Below, piece by piece: positions 1-11,309 of a DNA stretch of 64,000 nucleotides. Each line of letters begins with the position of its first letter. Position 1 is the stretch's first letter. Both the position numbers and the translations under genes were made by a program. The DNA is taken from the NCBI GenBank assembly GCA_030077755.1, contig JAQJZZ010000002.1, forward strand, positions 1,736,001 through 1,800,000, written 5' to 3'. Source of the stretch: Filosporella fistucella (taxonomy: Eukaryota; Ascomycota; Leotiomycetes; Helotiales). Under the pieces are notes generated by a model. The model did not search any database. It was not told the DNA's origin and worked only from the letters and a program-made list of their open reading frames with translations.

Positions 1-200
1 GAACAAGATTCGACAAGGCTTGTCGTCGTTCTCGGTAGCCTAATTGCTTGTCCGCAAACCTGCATCGCAATTAGCAAAGCGATCCCAAGGAAAGGCATGA
101 AGGATCAACATGCCTGCCATCGTAATGCGGGTGAAAACTGCCAAAACAACTGTTGTCAGCAAAAACTCCCACATCCAAAGTTACATCTGATGTTCGACGG

Positions 201-453
201 TTAAATGGGTACATACACGCTTTCATCTGGCAGGTGTTAGTGCATTGGCTAAAACGGGAGCACGCGACAGGAGACAAGGGCCTGCAACTCGTAACTTACG
301 AAAGTATTTTCCCTTTGGATCGCCCCTTCTCCCGCTCATATCTTTGTGCATCTTGGTCCGCACACTGTAGAAATCGGCATCGCGCTTCTGAATTGCCATG
401 GCCGACACCACGGACAACATGGCGGGCAACGACAGCAACCATGAGAGCCGCAT
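201..453 (-). CDS. small secreted peptide precursor (59 aa, spliced)
   Basis: Two exons are modelled, 453-300 and 226-201, joined through an intron with a perfect GTAAGT donor, a CACTAAC branch point and a CAG acceptor (299-227). Splicing changes the ending: the unspliced frame runs on to 76 aa, while the spliced product is 59 aa and ends ESVYVPI. The protein starts MRLSWLLSLPAMLSVVSA, a textbook signal peptide, followed shortly by IQKR, a Kex2-type dibasic site. The remaining roughly 36 residues are hydrophilic, rich in Lys/Arg/Asp/Tyr and have no cysteine. That architecture fits a secreted processed peptide. The function is unknown and I recognise no family. An in-frame ATG lies 42 nt upstream (495), but the signal peptide begins at 453. 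The intron quality is the main reason to believe this gene. Confidence 0.45.
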
Positions 454-2083
454 CGTGGTTGTGTGATGAATGGTTGACGGTTCGGATGGTACCAATATAC
501 CTTTAGGATGCTTGGCAGAAATGATAAGGAGAGCTACCGTCTTGGCACTGTAACGCTGGATCGCTGGGTGGGAGGTGCGATGGGAGGCGTGAAATGTCCA
601 CTTTGGCTTCTTGATTGGTGCTCGAGGTATAGAGTTGGCAAATAGAGGTAGAGTACAATAAGACAGGAGCCGGAGTGCGGTATGAAAAAGAAAGCATGCG
701 AGCAGATCAGACGTTGAGTTGCCAGGTTCGAAAAAGGGACACCTAGGGGTTTAAAGAGAAGAGACACAGATGGAAGTCTGCGAAATTTGAGTACCGGATG
801 GCCAGGACTGGATAGGAGCAGCTTTGACCGACAGGACTAGACTACTGCACGACGAGAGAGGGTGACTGCTGGTATGAGGGAGAGAGTTAATGCATTGAAA
901 GCAGGATGAAAAGGATTATTGGCGGAAAGACGTAGTTTGAACCAAAGACGGCGTAGAATACTTTTCATAGGAAAAGAGAACCATGAAAGGGCCAGCAGCA
1001 ACAACCCCGTCCGGCGATTTTCAGAAAATGGAAATACCGCAGTGGATGTGGATGTGAAATGTGGCAGAGGAGTGGAGTGGAGCAGGGTACGGAGTAAGTT
1101 GGTAGAGTTCGAATCGATGGGCGCGAAAGTGGCGAGCGTGCAGAGGCGGTATCTTGCGTATCTTGCGTAGCTCTGCAAGCAGGGCAAGGCTGTCTGGTTG
1201 GTCTATAGAAGGGGGATATGGCCCATTATGGCCTTTGTGGGACAAGACCGAAGACTCGAAGCATGCCATAGAAATGTAGGATGACGACGCCTGTATCTGT
1301 GCAATATTGCTCTATGGAGAGACGTACAGAGTATGCATCGGCGCATATCTCCCATTTTGTGACGGAGCTGAATTTTGGACTGTTAGATTGTTGACTCTGT
1401 TCTCTAATTTCTCCTCGTTTGGTGTGACACGACATATTACACATAGAGGAAAATACACAGTAGACTAGAGCCGGGAGCTTGCTGAGTAGGTAAAAAAGGA
1501 GTCATCCCAATTTTGAATTCTTCTTGGCTCTCGAAAAGCCTCTTAATCTGGTTGAAGACAGGGATGCCAAGCCTTTTTTTTTACGACGGCGGAGAATCTC
1601 CCTGCATTCGTGGGGGGGCTGCGGGAACCGGATCGGCTTTGGGCTTTGGGCATTGGGCAACTATTGACTGCGCGACCCATGGTGCCATGGTGCGTTGGTG
1701 TGCACTTGAAGCCATTGACGGATGCAATATCTAGCACGCCTCGCACGCCTCGCACGCCTCTGTTCCACAGCAAAGTACTTACTCGAGCAACTGTAGTCTG
1801 TAAATAGTCCAGAATATTTTGGGTTGTACCTAGGTACTGCACTGTGCACGATGTCAAACAAGGTACGAAGTATGACTTCAGATGGTTTCTATAATTGATG
1901 AAACTGCAAGAGCCGATCATGATGCAATCTGATAAGGATAGCCGTGTACAAAGTAAAGGCTGGATATGCGTCCCTCTCGGAGGGCATCGATCCGATATTC
2001 CCAGGTATCATGTCTGACTAACAGTTTGGATGAAGGATCTTGTTTGTTGTTCGAAAGTTCGAATAATTGATAACTAGCAAAGT
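454..2083. other. intergenic region, no supported gene
   Basis: Reading frames of 60-125 codons occur on both strands, but none has recognisable domains, a convincing start context or splice signals. A short 9-bp minisatellite lies at 1734-1760. Confidence 0.5.
1734..1760. repeat. 9-bp minisatellite, three exact copies
   Basis: The unit GCACGCCTC is repeated three times without mismatch at 1734-1742, 1743-1751 and 1752-1760. It lies in non-coding DNA. Confidence 0.85.
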
Positions 2084-2545
2084 GTGCTACTGGAATTCTC
2101 GGTCGGGTCGTTGAGCTGTTGTGCCCTTCAAGCCCCTGACACTATTATTCCCTTAGCTCCTCCTGTTATCAAATTCCCGGCTGTCGCGTGCTGTTCGGAT
2201 GCAACTCTCCAAGTTTTCACCCCTGCCGCAAAGATGAACGCGCGTCTGCTCTTTCCCTATCTCGGTCTCAATGGTCCGAGGAAACACAAGCCTTTTGGCG
2301 AGACTTGGCAAAAGCTTAGCAACGCCAAGCGCAAAAGAGCTCTGTTTGCTCTACCGGTAGCTCAAACAGACGCATTCATTTCAGCCGCACGTAAGTGCCT
2401 TCCAAGTTCGTTCAGCCCCCAATAGATTGGTGACCAGACTTGTCTAGATGTGGCAGAATACGAAGATTGGTGGCAGCTGGTTCTTGTCAGGAGAAATATA
2501 TTTAACCCGTCTCGGGTGGGTGATCAGTTAGCCCGTCCCGTCTAA
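2084..2545 (+). CDS. hypothetical protein, two-exon model (134 aa)
   Basis: Exon 1 (2084-2390) ends at a GTAAGT donor. Exon 2 (2448-2545) follows a TCTAG acceptor, with a possible GTGACC branch point about 15 nt upstream. The phase fits (phase 1), and the joined end reads AAHVAEYEDWWQLVLVRRN before a stop about 18 residues later, which looks like protein. A second ATG at 2234 would give an 84-aa product beginning MNARLLFPYLGL. There are no recognised domains, no signal peptide and no membrane segment. It may be a real small gene or the end of a decayed one. The evidence is only the splice pair plus composition. Confidence 0.25.
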
Positions 2546-5500
2546 TTGGAGATCTCCCATGTGGCGGTGGACCGCTCGAATGCTTCTTTCAGCCTTTTCG
2601 AATTTGGAAAGGTACAATGCGTGGTGAAGCAGAACATTGGCTACCTGAAAAATACATATATGAAGTAGCTATTAACCTCTAGGCCGTCGCATCCGACAGC
2701 TTATACCGACCGGAAAAGTACGAGGTGAGAAGATATCTATCCTTTCATTCCTCTCTCCGCCTGAGTAGCCTGAGCAGCTCTACTTGATGGTTCGTTTCAA
2801 TTGGTCTAAGACAGCATTCTTCAAAAGAAGCTGTGGAAGTGTTCACATTTAAAAGCACGTTTGAACAGGGCTAGAAATCCTTCGCCGGAAAACCCTCGGC
2901 AGTAATTTAAAATTCGCAAAAGGACGGAGGGCGATAGACCGAAAAAGTAACGCACTCATCCCACAGAAGAAGAAAGTTGAAACACCACTCACTTGCAATA
3001 AAAGGTCTGGCCTTGCAGTGACATTCTTCATGCCAATCAACTATGATCGGTGACTGGAGGGAATATTCATTCCCGTACCAAAGCAACAGGTTGATGTTGG
3101 ATAAAGAAGCACGTGAGGTTGTGGCTCATAGAATTCAATTTGATACTGTCGATCCGAATTCTTATTCCCGGCTCAATTAGCAAAAATTCACGGCAGTATC
3201 TGATGTGATCACCGACATTGATTGGCCTCCTCCGTTCCCCAGATATTTGCAATCTGGCCTTACAGATCCGAACCATGATAAGGTTTGGGATCTGGAATTC
3301 GCCTCAGACATCACCCAACAATCCATCAAGCTTTCTTGGAAAGAATGTTTTGCGATGAGATAGCGTCGATCGATATACTGAGGGAGCTGTGAATGAGACT
3401 CGCCCATCTCATTCCAAAACAATCGGCGATGACAAGCATCGGAATGTGCCAAGAAGGCGAGGAATTTTACTCACATCACGCGACGATCGACCATTACTTT
3501 CCCTTGTGTTGCCGCTGGAGGCAGTAACCAACAGTAAATGAGGTGGATTGGGAGATGCGTCTGATGTGAGCAAGGTGGACAATTGTAAGCCTTGTGATAG
3601 TGAACATCGCATGATACTTGCCAGCTTTGGCAATACTCCGAATGTTGATAGGTAAGGAGCAAGGGAGTGAATGTGACCACTTTCTTCATAATAACCTTTT
3701 CTGCTCACCGCGCATGGTTTCTTGATATGCATGCCAATGCTCGCAACTTGCGTTTTGTTTCGCAGCCATCAGTGCTCAATCATGAGGGGAAGATCGGCTT
3801 CTCCCCCGGATCCGCCAGTGTCTGGAAAAGTTTCTTGAGAACAATTGCAAACTTGGAGAGAATGTGGAGAGTCTGGGTGGGTGTGGAGTGTATTGCCAAG
3901 ATGTCTATATGACTGACACGCAATCTCTGCAAGGTGCTGAGGATGCAAGAAATACAACTTTCTCGCAATTGGTGCATCTGAGATTGTAGCAAAAAATAGA
4001 GGGACTTCCATGGGAGATCATGCTTCTCATAGATGCAATGTTATGCAACACTTTGCTCGAGATTTCTTGCGACGATCTAAGCTTTATCCATTGTCCAAGG
4101 CGTGCTTATGTGCTATTGCGCGGTCACTTGTACCATATTTGAAATCGAAGAATCGGGATACTCCCATAATGTTGAAAGATTTAAAAAATGATATGTGTGT
4201 TGCGTACTGTATTTTTGCAGCGACACGAAAGGATGTTTGAGGCAAGTTGGCTTGCAGGACACTGGCTCTTTCCACATTTGCCTTTTCAACACCGAAACCA
4301 CATCGAGTTGACGAACAGCATCACCCCTTCCCCATCTGCCACTGGCATGGAGCCAAAAATGCATCATGAATTTCCTGTGGTGCTTTTCTTTGCTATATTC
4401 ATTATCATCAATAAAACCGTACTCAACAGTATCTCTAATCTCACGTTCGCTATACTTACAAAAGCACATTCATTAGATTACTCTTGCGATGCACTCGCTG
4501 TACCTTAAGAGCATTATCTTGACAACGGAAAGGGGCATCCTTGGGAGTTTTCAGGTCTCTTGAGCTTCAAAAGTTTAGTCAAGCCACTTCGTTTCCTAGA
4601 ATTATCCACGGAGTAAAGAGCATCGTTGAAAATACGAACTCTGTACCACCCTTCCTCGAAGACAATTTGCTCCGATACAACGACAATCATGGCTCGCATA
4701 CTTTTATTTCACCTGTTCGATCACTGTCCTTTTATTCGAAGCTGACTCTAAATCTTACATAGAATGTTTTGTGTCTTTTTGGTTCTACGCTGCAAAGTAT
4801 CTAATGCTGCCAACGCTATCTCTCCACGATTGAGTTCAACCCGGACCTTCACCGGATACCTCCCACGACCTTGTGCCTCAGTACCACTCTTGCCTTCGAG
4901 TCGAACGATAGACAATAAAGATAGTCCAACAGGAAATGTTCTTGCTACACCCATCCACCCCAACTACCGACAACGAGGAACCGTTGAGCGTACACTCCCA
5001 ATAACCAAGGAAATACAACGAATGTGATTTTTCTCAAACAACGATACTATTCCACAGGCTGCTGACAGCGGGAACGCTTGCATCTTGGAAACTGTTCAGT
5101 GGTGTCGCAATAAAGCCATACACTATCAGAATGGATGTAACATCTGTCAGTGCTCGATTGGGCACTGACAGTACCTCAGGAGGACTCAAACTTAGGGAAT
5201 ACAGTCAGAAGACTCTTAAGTTGAGCCTCTAGGAGTCACGAGTGATGTGGAGTTGAAAGCGAAGAAAGGCGTACCAGATATCAAACGGAAAGGGCTACCT
5301 TGAAAGCATGTCAGGTAGCGTTCTCCTCAAGCAATGCAATATTTTTCAGCGAACACCTTCTCATGATCTGTGAAAGTGGCACGCCAACGCGTGCTCAACA
5401 GAATGACCTATTCAAACAATCAGTACTGCTCAATCCCTGAGCCAAAGTTCTGCTCATTCTCTCTAGAGTCTGAGTTAGGCAGATAACAGCGATGCCGAAT

Positions 5501-6864
5501 GGACTAAAGAGGGAGGTATATTCATATCGTACCACGTACAATGAGATTGATGCCTATGTAAGGAGAGCGTAAATATTGGATAGTAATGTAACGTCTTAAT
5601 TAAGCAGATCCATCTACACTAATATTGTCAACCAATAATAAATAATGAAGGATTGCTTCCTCAGAGAGACTTAGAGAAGCTCAAGTAAATAAATATCGTT
5701 AGGATACAACCACTGCTGCTAAGGATACCAAGATTTTCCAGTCGCTACGGCATAGGGATTTGCAGCCAAGCCAAGCAATATGAAATGAAATGTTTCAGAC
5801 ATTATCTAAACTGAAATCAGGAGAGCGACTCCATGAACCATATCTCATTAGCGATTTCTTAGATCTCTGGGGTTGCTTCCAGCTAAGACATCAAATCTTG
5901 CCGCAACATGCCACCTCAACAGTCAAGTAGGAACCACTCCGTAGAATGCTAAAACCAATTGAAGCTGACACGTTGAAAGTCCTATCTCTGAGCTTTTGTT
6001 CTTCATTACATGTTCCAAAGCTAGGTAATCTTACTTTATTTTAAATGCACAAAGTTGATCCAAGTTGGCCTCACAGGATTCAAACATAATTCTGCAAATA
6101 TTCTGGATTTTGTCTTGCGATGCATTGTCTTGAGAAGCTTGATCAACATTAAGCTTAACTTGATCCCCGGAAATGGAGACCTCGAGGAGAAATTCTGACA
6201 AATAGAGTCTGTTTTGGCAAACCCGATGACATGCGAAAGTCCCAGAACGTGGGGTCACAAAATCCCCCACTCGAAACATCGGATGATATAAAGTTATCCC
6301 CTGCAGAGATTTTCTCAAGATATTATTCTACTAAATCGATTGAATATCTGTACTCTTCAATCAATTGAAGACCATTCCCAGCAGTGGAAGCAAAGTATAT
6401 TCTTGTCGTCCCAATTGACTTGCAATCAAGCAACTCCGCCAAGCCTGAACCCCGCCACCGTCCAGAGAAAAAAAAATCAAATCCTCGACTTTGTAGGACT
6501 GATACAACACCTTCCTATATCGGCCCGCCCACAAACCAGAACAATATGTACGACTCTACCAGTCCAAACTCCGGGACAATGCAGTATTCAAGTACCAACG
6601 CAGCACTCTTCGATCATACAGGTAAAGTACCTGCGCCTAGCAAATGAACCGGTGTCCAATCTCTCCAGACCAGAGCTCTATCTGCCCTTCTTTTCTGCCC
6701 TCTCCTTAGGGAAGAGGAGAAGAAGATATTGCTTCGTTGAAGAAAGATTAGACTGAGATCATACGGTGACACTTGATCAGGATAATGCCTGCGAAAGAAT
6801 CATGCTCCCTCCCCATTCCATTCCTGCTGCGGTTACCACCAAAGCATAACTAATATACCACAGG
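2546..6864. other. gene-poor region, no supported gene
   Basis: This is 4.3 kb without a gene I can defend. Several minus-strand frames (3177-3732, 4113-4469, 4748-4963, 6031-6318) have a faintly protein-like composition but do not join into a model. From about 5028 to 6030 no frame longer than 60 codons exists on either strand, which is unusual for this window and may mark decayed sequence. Confidence 0.4.
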
Positions 6865-8580
6865 ATGGCACCAAACGACGAGCCCTTGAGCGATGTAGAG
6901 AAAGCAACTGCTAGTCCTCGTCTAGAATCCGCAGACGAAGATGTTCATTCAGAGCTCGACCCAATTGTGGATGTCGATGATGGACCGATCGATAACAGGA
7001 CGCTTCTATTACTGAGGAAGGTAGAGAGGATTGTGGGCATTGAGGCGAGGGGAATACACCGTGTGAAACCTCATGAGCAGAGCTCGAAGACGACGCTGGA
7101 CTTCCTGCAGATCGTAGTAATGTGGTTATCTATAAACACTGCGCCACAGAATATTACATTAGCCAGCATTGGGCAAGAGGTGTATGGATTAGGCTTTGTG
7201 GATGCTACGCTCTGTAGTGTTTTTGGAGCTATTGTCGGGAGTATTCCTGTGGCTTATACGGCTGGATGGGGCCCCTGGTCTGGGAATCGAACATTGGTTA
7301 GTATAGGCTGAAGTCATGTCACGTTTCATTGTTGACTGTCATAGATTTGTGCGAGATTCTCTATGGGATGGTGGCCGGTCAAGCTCTGCGTCCTACTGAA
7401 TCTGGTTGTCCTGATCGGCTATGCTATGATTGATGCTGTTGTTGCTGGGCAAATGCTTTCAGCTGTATCCAAAAATGGCAGTCTTACTGTTTCGGTAGGA
7501 ATTGTTATTACTGCTGTTATCACATGGGTTGTCACTACATTTGGGATCAAGTTCTTTCACCACTACGAGAGGTATGAGTTTCAATGCCGATGCATCATCC
7601 TCAACTAACGTTGCAGATACGCCTGTATTCCTCAGATCATCGTTCTCCTGATACTTGCTGGTACCGCGGGGCCAAAGTTCGATGTACATTCAAAGTCTAC
7701 TGTTGAGGGTGCAACACTAGCTGGGAATCGGCTCACGTTCTTTTCGATCTGTCTCAGTGCTGCGATCACTTACTCTCCAGGAGCTGCCGACTTCTTGGTG
7801 TATTGTGATCCCAAGATTGCAACAAGATGGAAAGTTTTCGCTGCAACACTACTAGGGCTATCATTATCATTCACTTTCACCTTCGTGCTTGGTACAGGAT
7901 TGGCATCAGGACTAGTGAATGATCCCGCTTGGGAAGCAGCAGGTCCGGGATCTGGAGCTCTTATTGTTGCTGGCTACAATGGTCTAGGCGAATTTGGAGA
8001 TTTCTGCTCAGTCGTTGCAGCTTTAGGCCTCATTGCAAACATGGTGCCACCAACGTACTCTTCTGGCATCGACTTCCAGATTTTGGGAAGGTACCCGGCA
8101 ATGATTCCTCGATACTTTTGGAACACATTGGCTGTAGTGATTTTCGCGGTGTGTGCTCTTGCAGGAAGAGATCATCTCTCGGTAATCTTCACCAACTTTC
8201 TGGCTCTGATGGGATACTGTAAGTGGTCTAACTTCCAATTTCCAAATCCAACACTCGCTGACGTGTGCCTAGGGGTCGTGATGTGGATCGCCATCACTCT
8301 TGAAGAAGAGTTTATATTCCGTCGTAGAATGAAGCCTGGATTCGTTTGGAGTGATTGGAACAAACAGGAAATGCTACCAATTGGCTTGGCAGCTCTTACT
8401 GCTTTCTGCATTGGCTGGGTCGGCTCTGTGCTCTGCATGGCCCAAGTCTACTTCATCGGCCCTCTTGCCAAGTTGGTGGGAGAGTATGGTGCTGATATGG
8501 GAAATTATGTTGGATTTTCTTGGGCAGCATTGGTCTATCCTCCGTTGCGATACTTGGAATTGAAGTTTTTCGGGAGGTAG
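6865..8580 (+). CDS. NCS1-family purine-cytosine permease (Fcy2/Fcy21-like)
   Basis: This is a plasma-membrane proton symporter for cytosine and purines of the NCS1 (nucleobase:cation symporter-1) family. Four exons are modelled, 6865-7296, 7345-7571, 7617-8218 and 8273-8580, giving 522 aa, the usual family length. A hydrophilic N-terminus of about 85 residues precedes the repeated hydrophobic segments. Family-typical stretches span the exon joins: ARFSMGWWPVKL, WVVTTFGIKFFHHYERYACIPQ, ITYSPGAADFLVY, and the C-terminal GYWVVMWIAITLEEEFIFRR, where the last intron must be removed to restore the family sequence. Introns start GTTAGT, GTATGA and GTAAGT. The exact substrate (cytosine, adenine, hypoxanthine or vitamin B6) cannot be read from the sequence. 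Confidence 0.93.
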
Positions 8581-9236
8581 GTGCGTGTCAGAGGCATGTG
8601 GCAAGCGAGGAGCAGCTTGTTTCCCAAAGCGTGACACTCAAGGCTGAGCGAAAGCACATCTCAACATCTTGTTTTCTAACGGTCAGAGGCATGAGAAACT
8701 CAAGATCTGGATTCGAGTTTCCTACTGTATCTAATTTTGCTCATCTGATGTTCTCTAAAGCTAAATAGAGATCTCTCAAACCACCAGTCGAGGTTCCGGT
8801 TTCATGTTTCACCATTGCATTCGTTTCAATTTTCCACAACCATTGTTCCGCGTAGACGTCAACTGTTCGCCGCAGTCGCTCTCGGACTCTTGGAAATTTC
8901 TCGGTATCGAATACAATACCAGGTCATCGGGTAGCCAGGGAAACATTTGCAACGGTCCCGAAAATTATCTTCATTGCAACGTTGCTGCTTGGAGCCTCTA
9001 AGTTACATAACTCCGGGAATGTCCCCCTGTTCTTAAGTGGAAACTGTGGACTAGTTAGGAGGCTTTTCCGAATTAACTCTAAAGAATGTTTTAAGCATGA
9101 GTGACCTGCATTAGATATCTGATCTCGCTCGCATCACCCTAGTTCCACATCACAGACAAACCATTATTCCCACGCCATACCTCCGATGATAGAATTGTCA
9201 ATTGCGCGATCAAATCTCGGCGACTCTCTCATACCC
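8581..9236. other. intergenic region, nothing recognised
   Basis: This stretch lies 3' of the permease. Only short frames without coding character are visible. Confidence 0.5.
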
Positions 9237-9494
9237 CTACCCTAACACAGCTGCCACAGCCGTCCACTCGGTGATGCCCGAACACTGGTCTTCGGAACTC
9301 TTGTTTGGATAGTGATGACGATGAACGAGCTTCAACTGAGGATCCGTGACACGGATGAAGAGGATCATTGGTGATCCCCCGTTGTTCTGGAAGCATTGGG
9401 ATAGAGTAGCGGCATAATTGGGGAACTTTATTCTGCCCGGATACATCCATGCTCGGAGCGCGTTTTCACGAGTGTGCTGGGCGAGCTCTTGTAG
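9237..9494 (-). pseudogene. protein-like terminal exon or gene relic of unknown family
   Basis: One minus-strand frame is open from 9494 to the stop at 9237 and reads like a genuine protein C-terminus, with pieces such as LQELAQHTRENALRAW, FPNYAATLSQCFQNNGG, MILFIRVTDP and LVHRHHYPNKSSEDQ. The first ATG in frame is at 9446 (69 aa), but coding character continues upstream of it to a stop near 9497, where ACAAG or CAG sites could act as splice acceptors. No upstream exons are evident, and that space (9500-9736) is the promoter and leader of the plus-strand gene at 9737. It is therefore either the last exon of a small gene or a 5'-truncated relic. I do not recognise the family. Confidence 0.35.
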
Positions 9495-9574
9495 TTTTTA
9501 CTACCTGCCGTTGTTTCTGGTCGTTTGCGGAAAATCGAAACGGGCCTTTTGACTTTCGGTCTCAATGGAATTGA

Positions 9575-9583
9575 CATATATTA
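9575..9583 (+). promoter_or_regulatory. TATA-like element upstream of the secreted repeat protein
   Basis: CATATATTA lies about 155 nt before the ATG at 9737. It is followed by a pyrimidine-rich leader (9585-9660), a common arrangement in strongly expressed fungal genes. This is inferred from position only. Confidence 0.35.
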
Positions 9584-9736
9584 TCTATCTCCATTCTGCT
9601 TGTGTCTGTCTCTCCTCTCTCTACGCTCACCTCAATCTTAATCCTTATCCTTCCTCTAAAGTTACCTTTGCAGCAGGTCTGCCAATATCAAAAACTAAAC
9701 AAAAATCATAATACAACACAACGCCCAGAAGACAAA

Positions 9737-10171
9737 ATGCGCTTTTCAACACCCCTCATCCTCCTCCTCTCCTCTACTCTCTCCACAACCCTCGCTCTCC
9801 CAACTCACAATAAACTTCACGCTCTCATGCGCCGCGACGAAACCAATACGGCGAATATGCCTCCAAACGGCTCACCACCTGGGCAGGGACCTGGACAAGG
9901 AGGAAACCAACCAGGGCAGCCTCCTAGTAGACCACAACCTCCTCCAGGTCAGCCAGGAAATCAACCAGGGCAGCCTCCTAATAGACCACAACCTCCTCCC
10001 GGGCAGCCAGGAAATCAACCAGGGCAGCCCCCTAATAGACCACAACCTCCTCCCGGTCAACCAGGAAACCAACCAGGAAACCAGCCAGGTCAGCCAGGAA
10101 ACCGACCAAATGCACCACCAAATGGTCCACCCGGTGCACCTCCTGGAGGACCCAGAAAGATGGTTGTGTAA
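9737..10171 (+). CDS. secreted Pro/Gly/Gln-rich tandem-repeat protein (144 aa)
   Basis: This is a single-exon gene. The start at 9737 is the first ATG, in good context (GACAAAATG), and begins MRFSTPLILLLSSTLSTTLA, a clear signal peptide followed by LPTHNKLHALMRR with a possible dibasic processing site. The mature part is almost entirely low complexity: an 18-residue unit of the form NQPGQPPxRPQPPPGQPG is repeated three times, then shorter GNQPGQPGN units, ending PPGGPRKMVV. There are no cysteines and no GPI signal. It is probably an extracellular or wall-associated intrinsically disordered protein. The function is unknown. Proline-rich composition resembles cell-wall and appressorial secreted proteins, but that is only analogy. 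The repeat number is likely to vary between strains. Confidence 0.75.
   Translation: MRFSTPLILLLSSTLSTTLALPTHNKLHALMRRDETNTANMPPNGSPPGQGPGQGGNQPGQPPSRPQPPPGQPGNQPGQPPNRPQPPPGQPGNQPGQPPNRPQPPPGQPGNQPGNQPGQPGNRPNAPPNGPPGAPPGGPRKMVV
9908..10069 (+). repeat. 54-bp coding tandem repeat, three copies
   Basis: Copies lie at 9908-9961, 9962-10015 and 10016-10069, in phase with the reading frame and differing at only a few positions. A partial degenerate extension follows to about 10100. Confidence 0.9.
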
Positions 10172-11309
10172 TGGATGATGGAGGAGGATATTGATGTGAG
10201 AGCATAAAGTTAGATTGGAGGGGGGTTTGATTTAAAGGATATACGAAGAAACACGAAAGGCGTTCTGGCGGGTTGAGGTGTAGGAAATGTTACTGGACGA
10301 TTGGAGATGTTGATAGATAGAGATATGAGGGCGTAGGAATGTTATGAAAGGGCCAAGAAATAGGCATTGAGCATTACCTTCCTTTCAAGTCCTTGCTCTT
10401 ACAGCGGCAGCAATTTTAGTATTACCACAACATCAAAATCATTTCTACGGTTGATCTGTTCAGCAAATCTCTTGCATCTCTGACGAAATAGCGTCAAAGG
10501 CATATCACGATGGCTACATAAAACACAAATAATATGACTATCCACAATGGCATTCTGTTATCTACTCAAAACATTATGGTATCGTCCCCTTAACGCCTCA
10601 ACTCCATGCCAATGTTTTCACCACTCTTTCCAACGCCATAAAAACAAAATTCGAAATTGTGCAGTATCCATAACCGAGAAGTATCAACCGCTGTGATGTA
10701 TCGAAAAAGAGAAGAAGTGCCGCCGAAAAGCCCGAGAAACGCCCATGATGCATTGATATATTAAAAAGCAGCGTGCTGCAATGTGATGTGATATCCGAAA
10801 ACCACTGTGACCATAATAACTTTAGCCAACCAGGAGGACCAGAAGTATTTGGGTGGACCAAAAATATCCAATGCCAGATGCTGCAGTTGAGAAGCCTCCA
10901 AGAGCCTACAAATCTGCTGTAGCATTGCAAAGTATCGTGGGATTAAGCCGGCTTTAACCACAAATAAGACAAGGGAACGATCGATTGAAGTCCAGGCGTC
11001 GGTGACCAGACGTGTAGGTAATGTGACGAATCAACAAGTCTTTACATCGGATGATAATGCTAGGAGGCCTCCGTGAGCCTACCAACCAGCAGTATTATCA
11101 GAGAAAACATGGTTTTTAGAAGGTCTGATTTGACGAAAAGGCAGTGAAGGAAGACAACGAATAACCGGCCGCCGAGGATACTAGGCGAAGATTGAGGAAC
11201 CAACAAATACCAACGTCGAATTCCACTACTAAGGGGCATCCAAGAGCCTACGGAATCAGCGACAGAATATGAAGTGGTTTTAGTGATGTTTTTCAGATCG
11301 TGCAGTTGT
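10172..11309. other. intergenic region between convergent genes
   Basis: This is shared 3' space of the repeat protein (plus) and the AT-hook-like protein (minus). No gene is evident. A degenerate motif recurs three times at intervals of about 170 bp (entered separately). Confidence 0.5.
10894..11251. repeat. degenerate 16-bp motif, three copies about 170 bp apart
   Basis: GCCTCCAAGAGCCTAC (10894-10909), GCCTCCGTGAGCCTAC (11067-11082) and GCATCCAAGAGCCTAC (11236-11251) are spaced 173 and 169 bp apart. Similarity fades within about 50 bp after each copy. They could be remnants of a tandem duplication in the 3' region of the AT-hook-like gene. Confidence 0.5.

Noticed and set aside
837..1187. 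116-codon minus-strand frame
   Set aside because: Low-quality composition, no domain, overlapped by equally long frames on the other strand.
4748..5027. Overlapping plus and minus frames with partly protein-like sequence
   Set aside because: Both strands are open at once and neither extends into a splice-consistent model.
6031..6318. Minus frame vaguely like the end of a peptide-synthetase condensation domain (FLLEVSISGDQVKLN)
   Set aside because: The resemblance is weak, no adjacent fragment supports it, and I cannot run a profile search.
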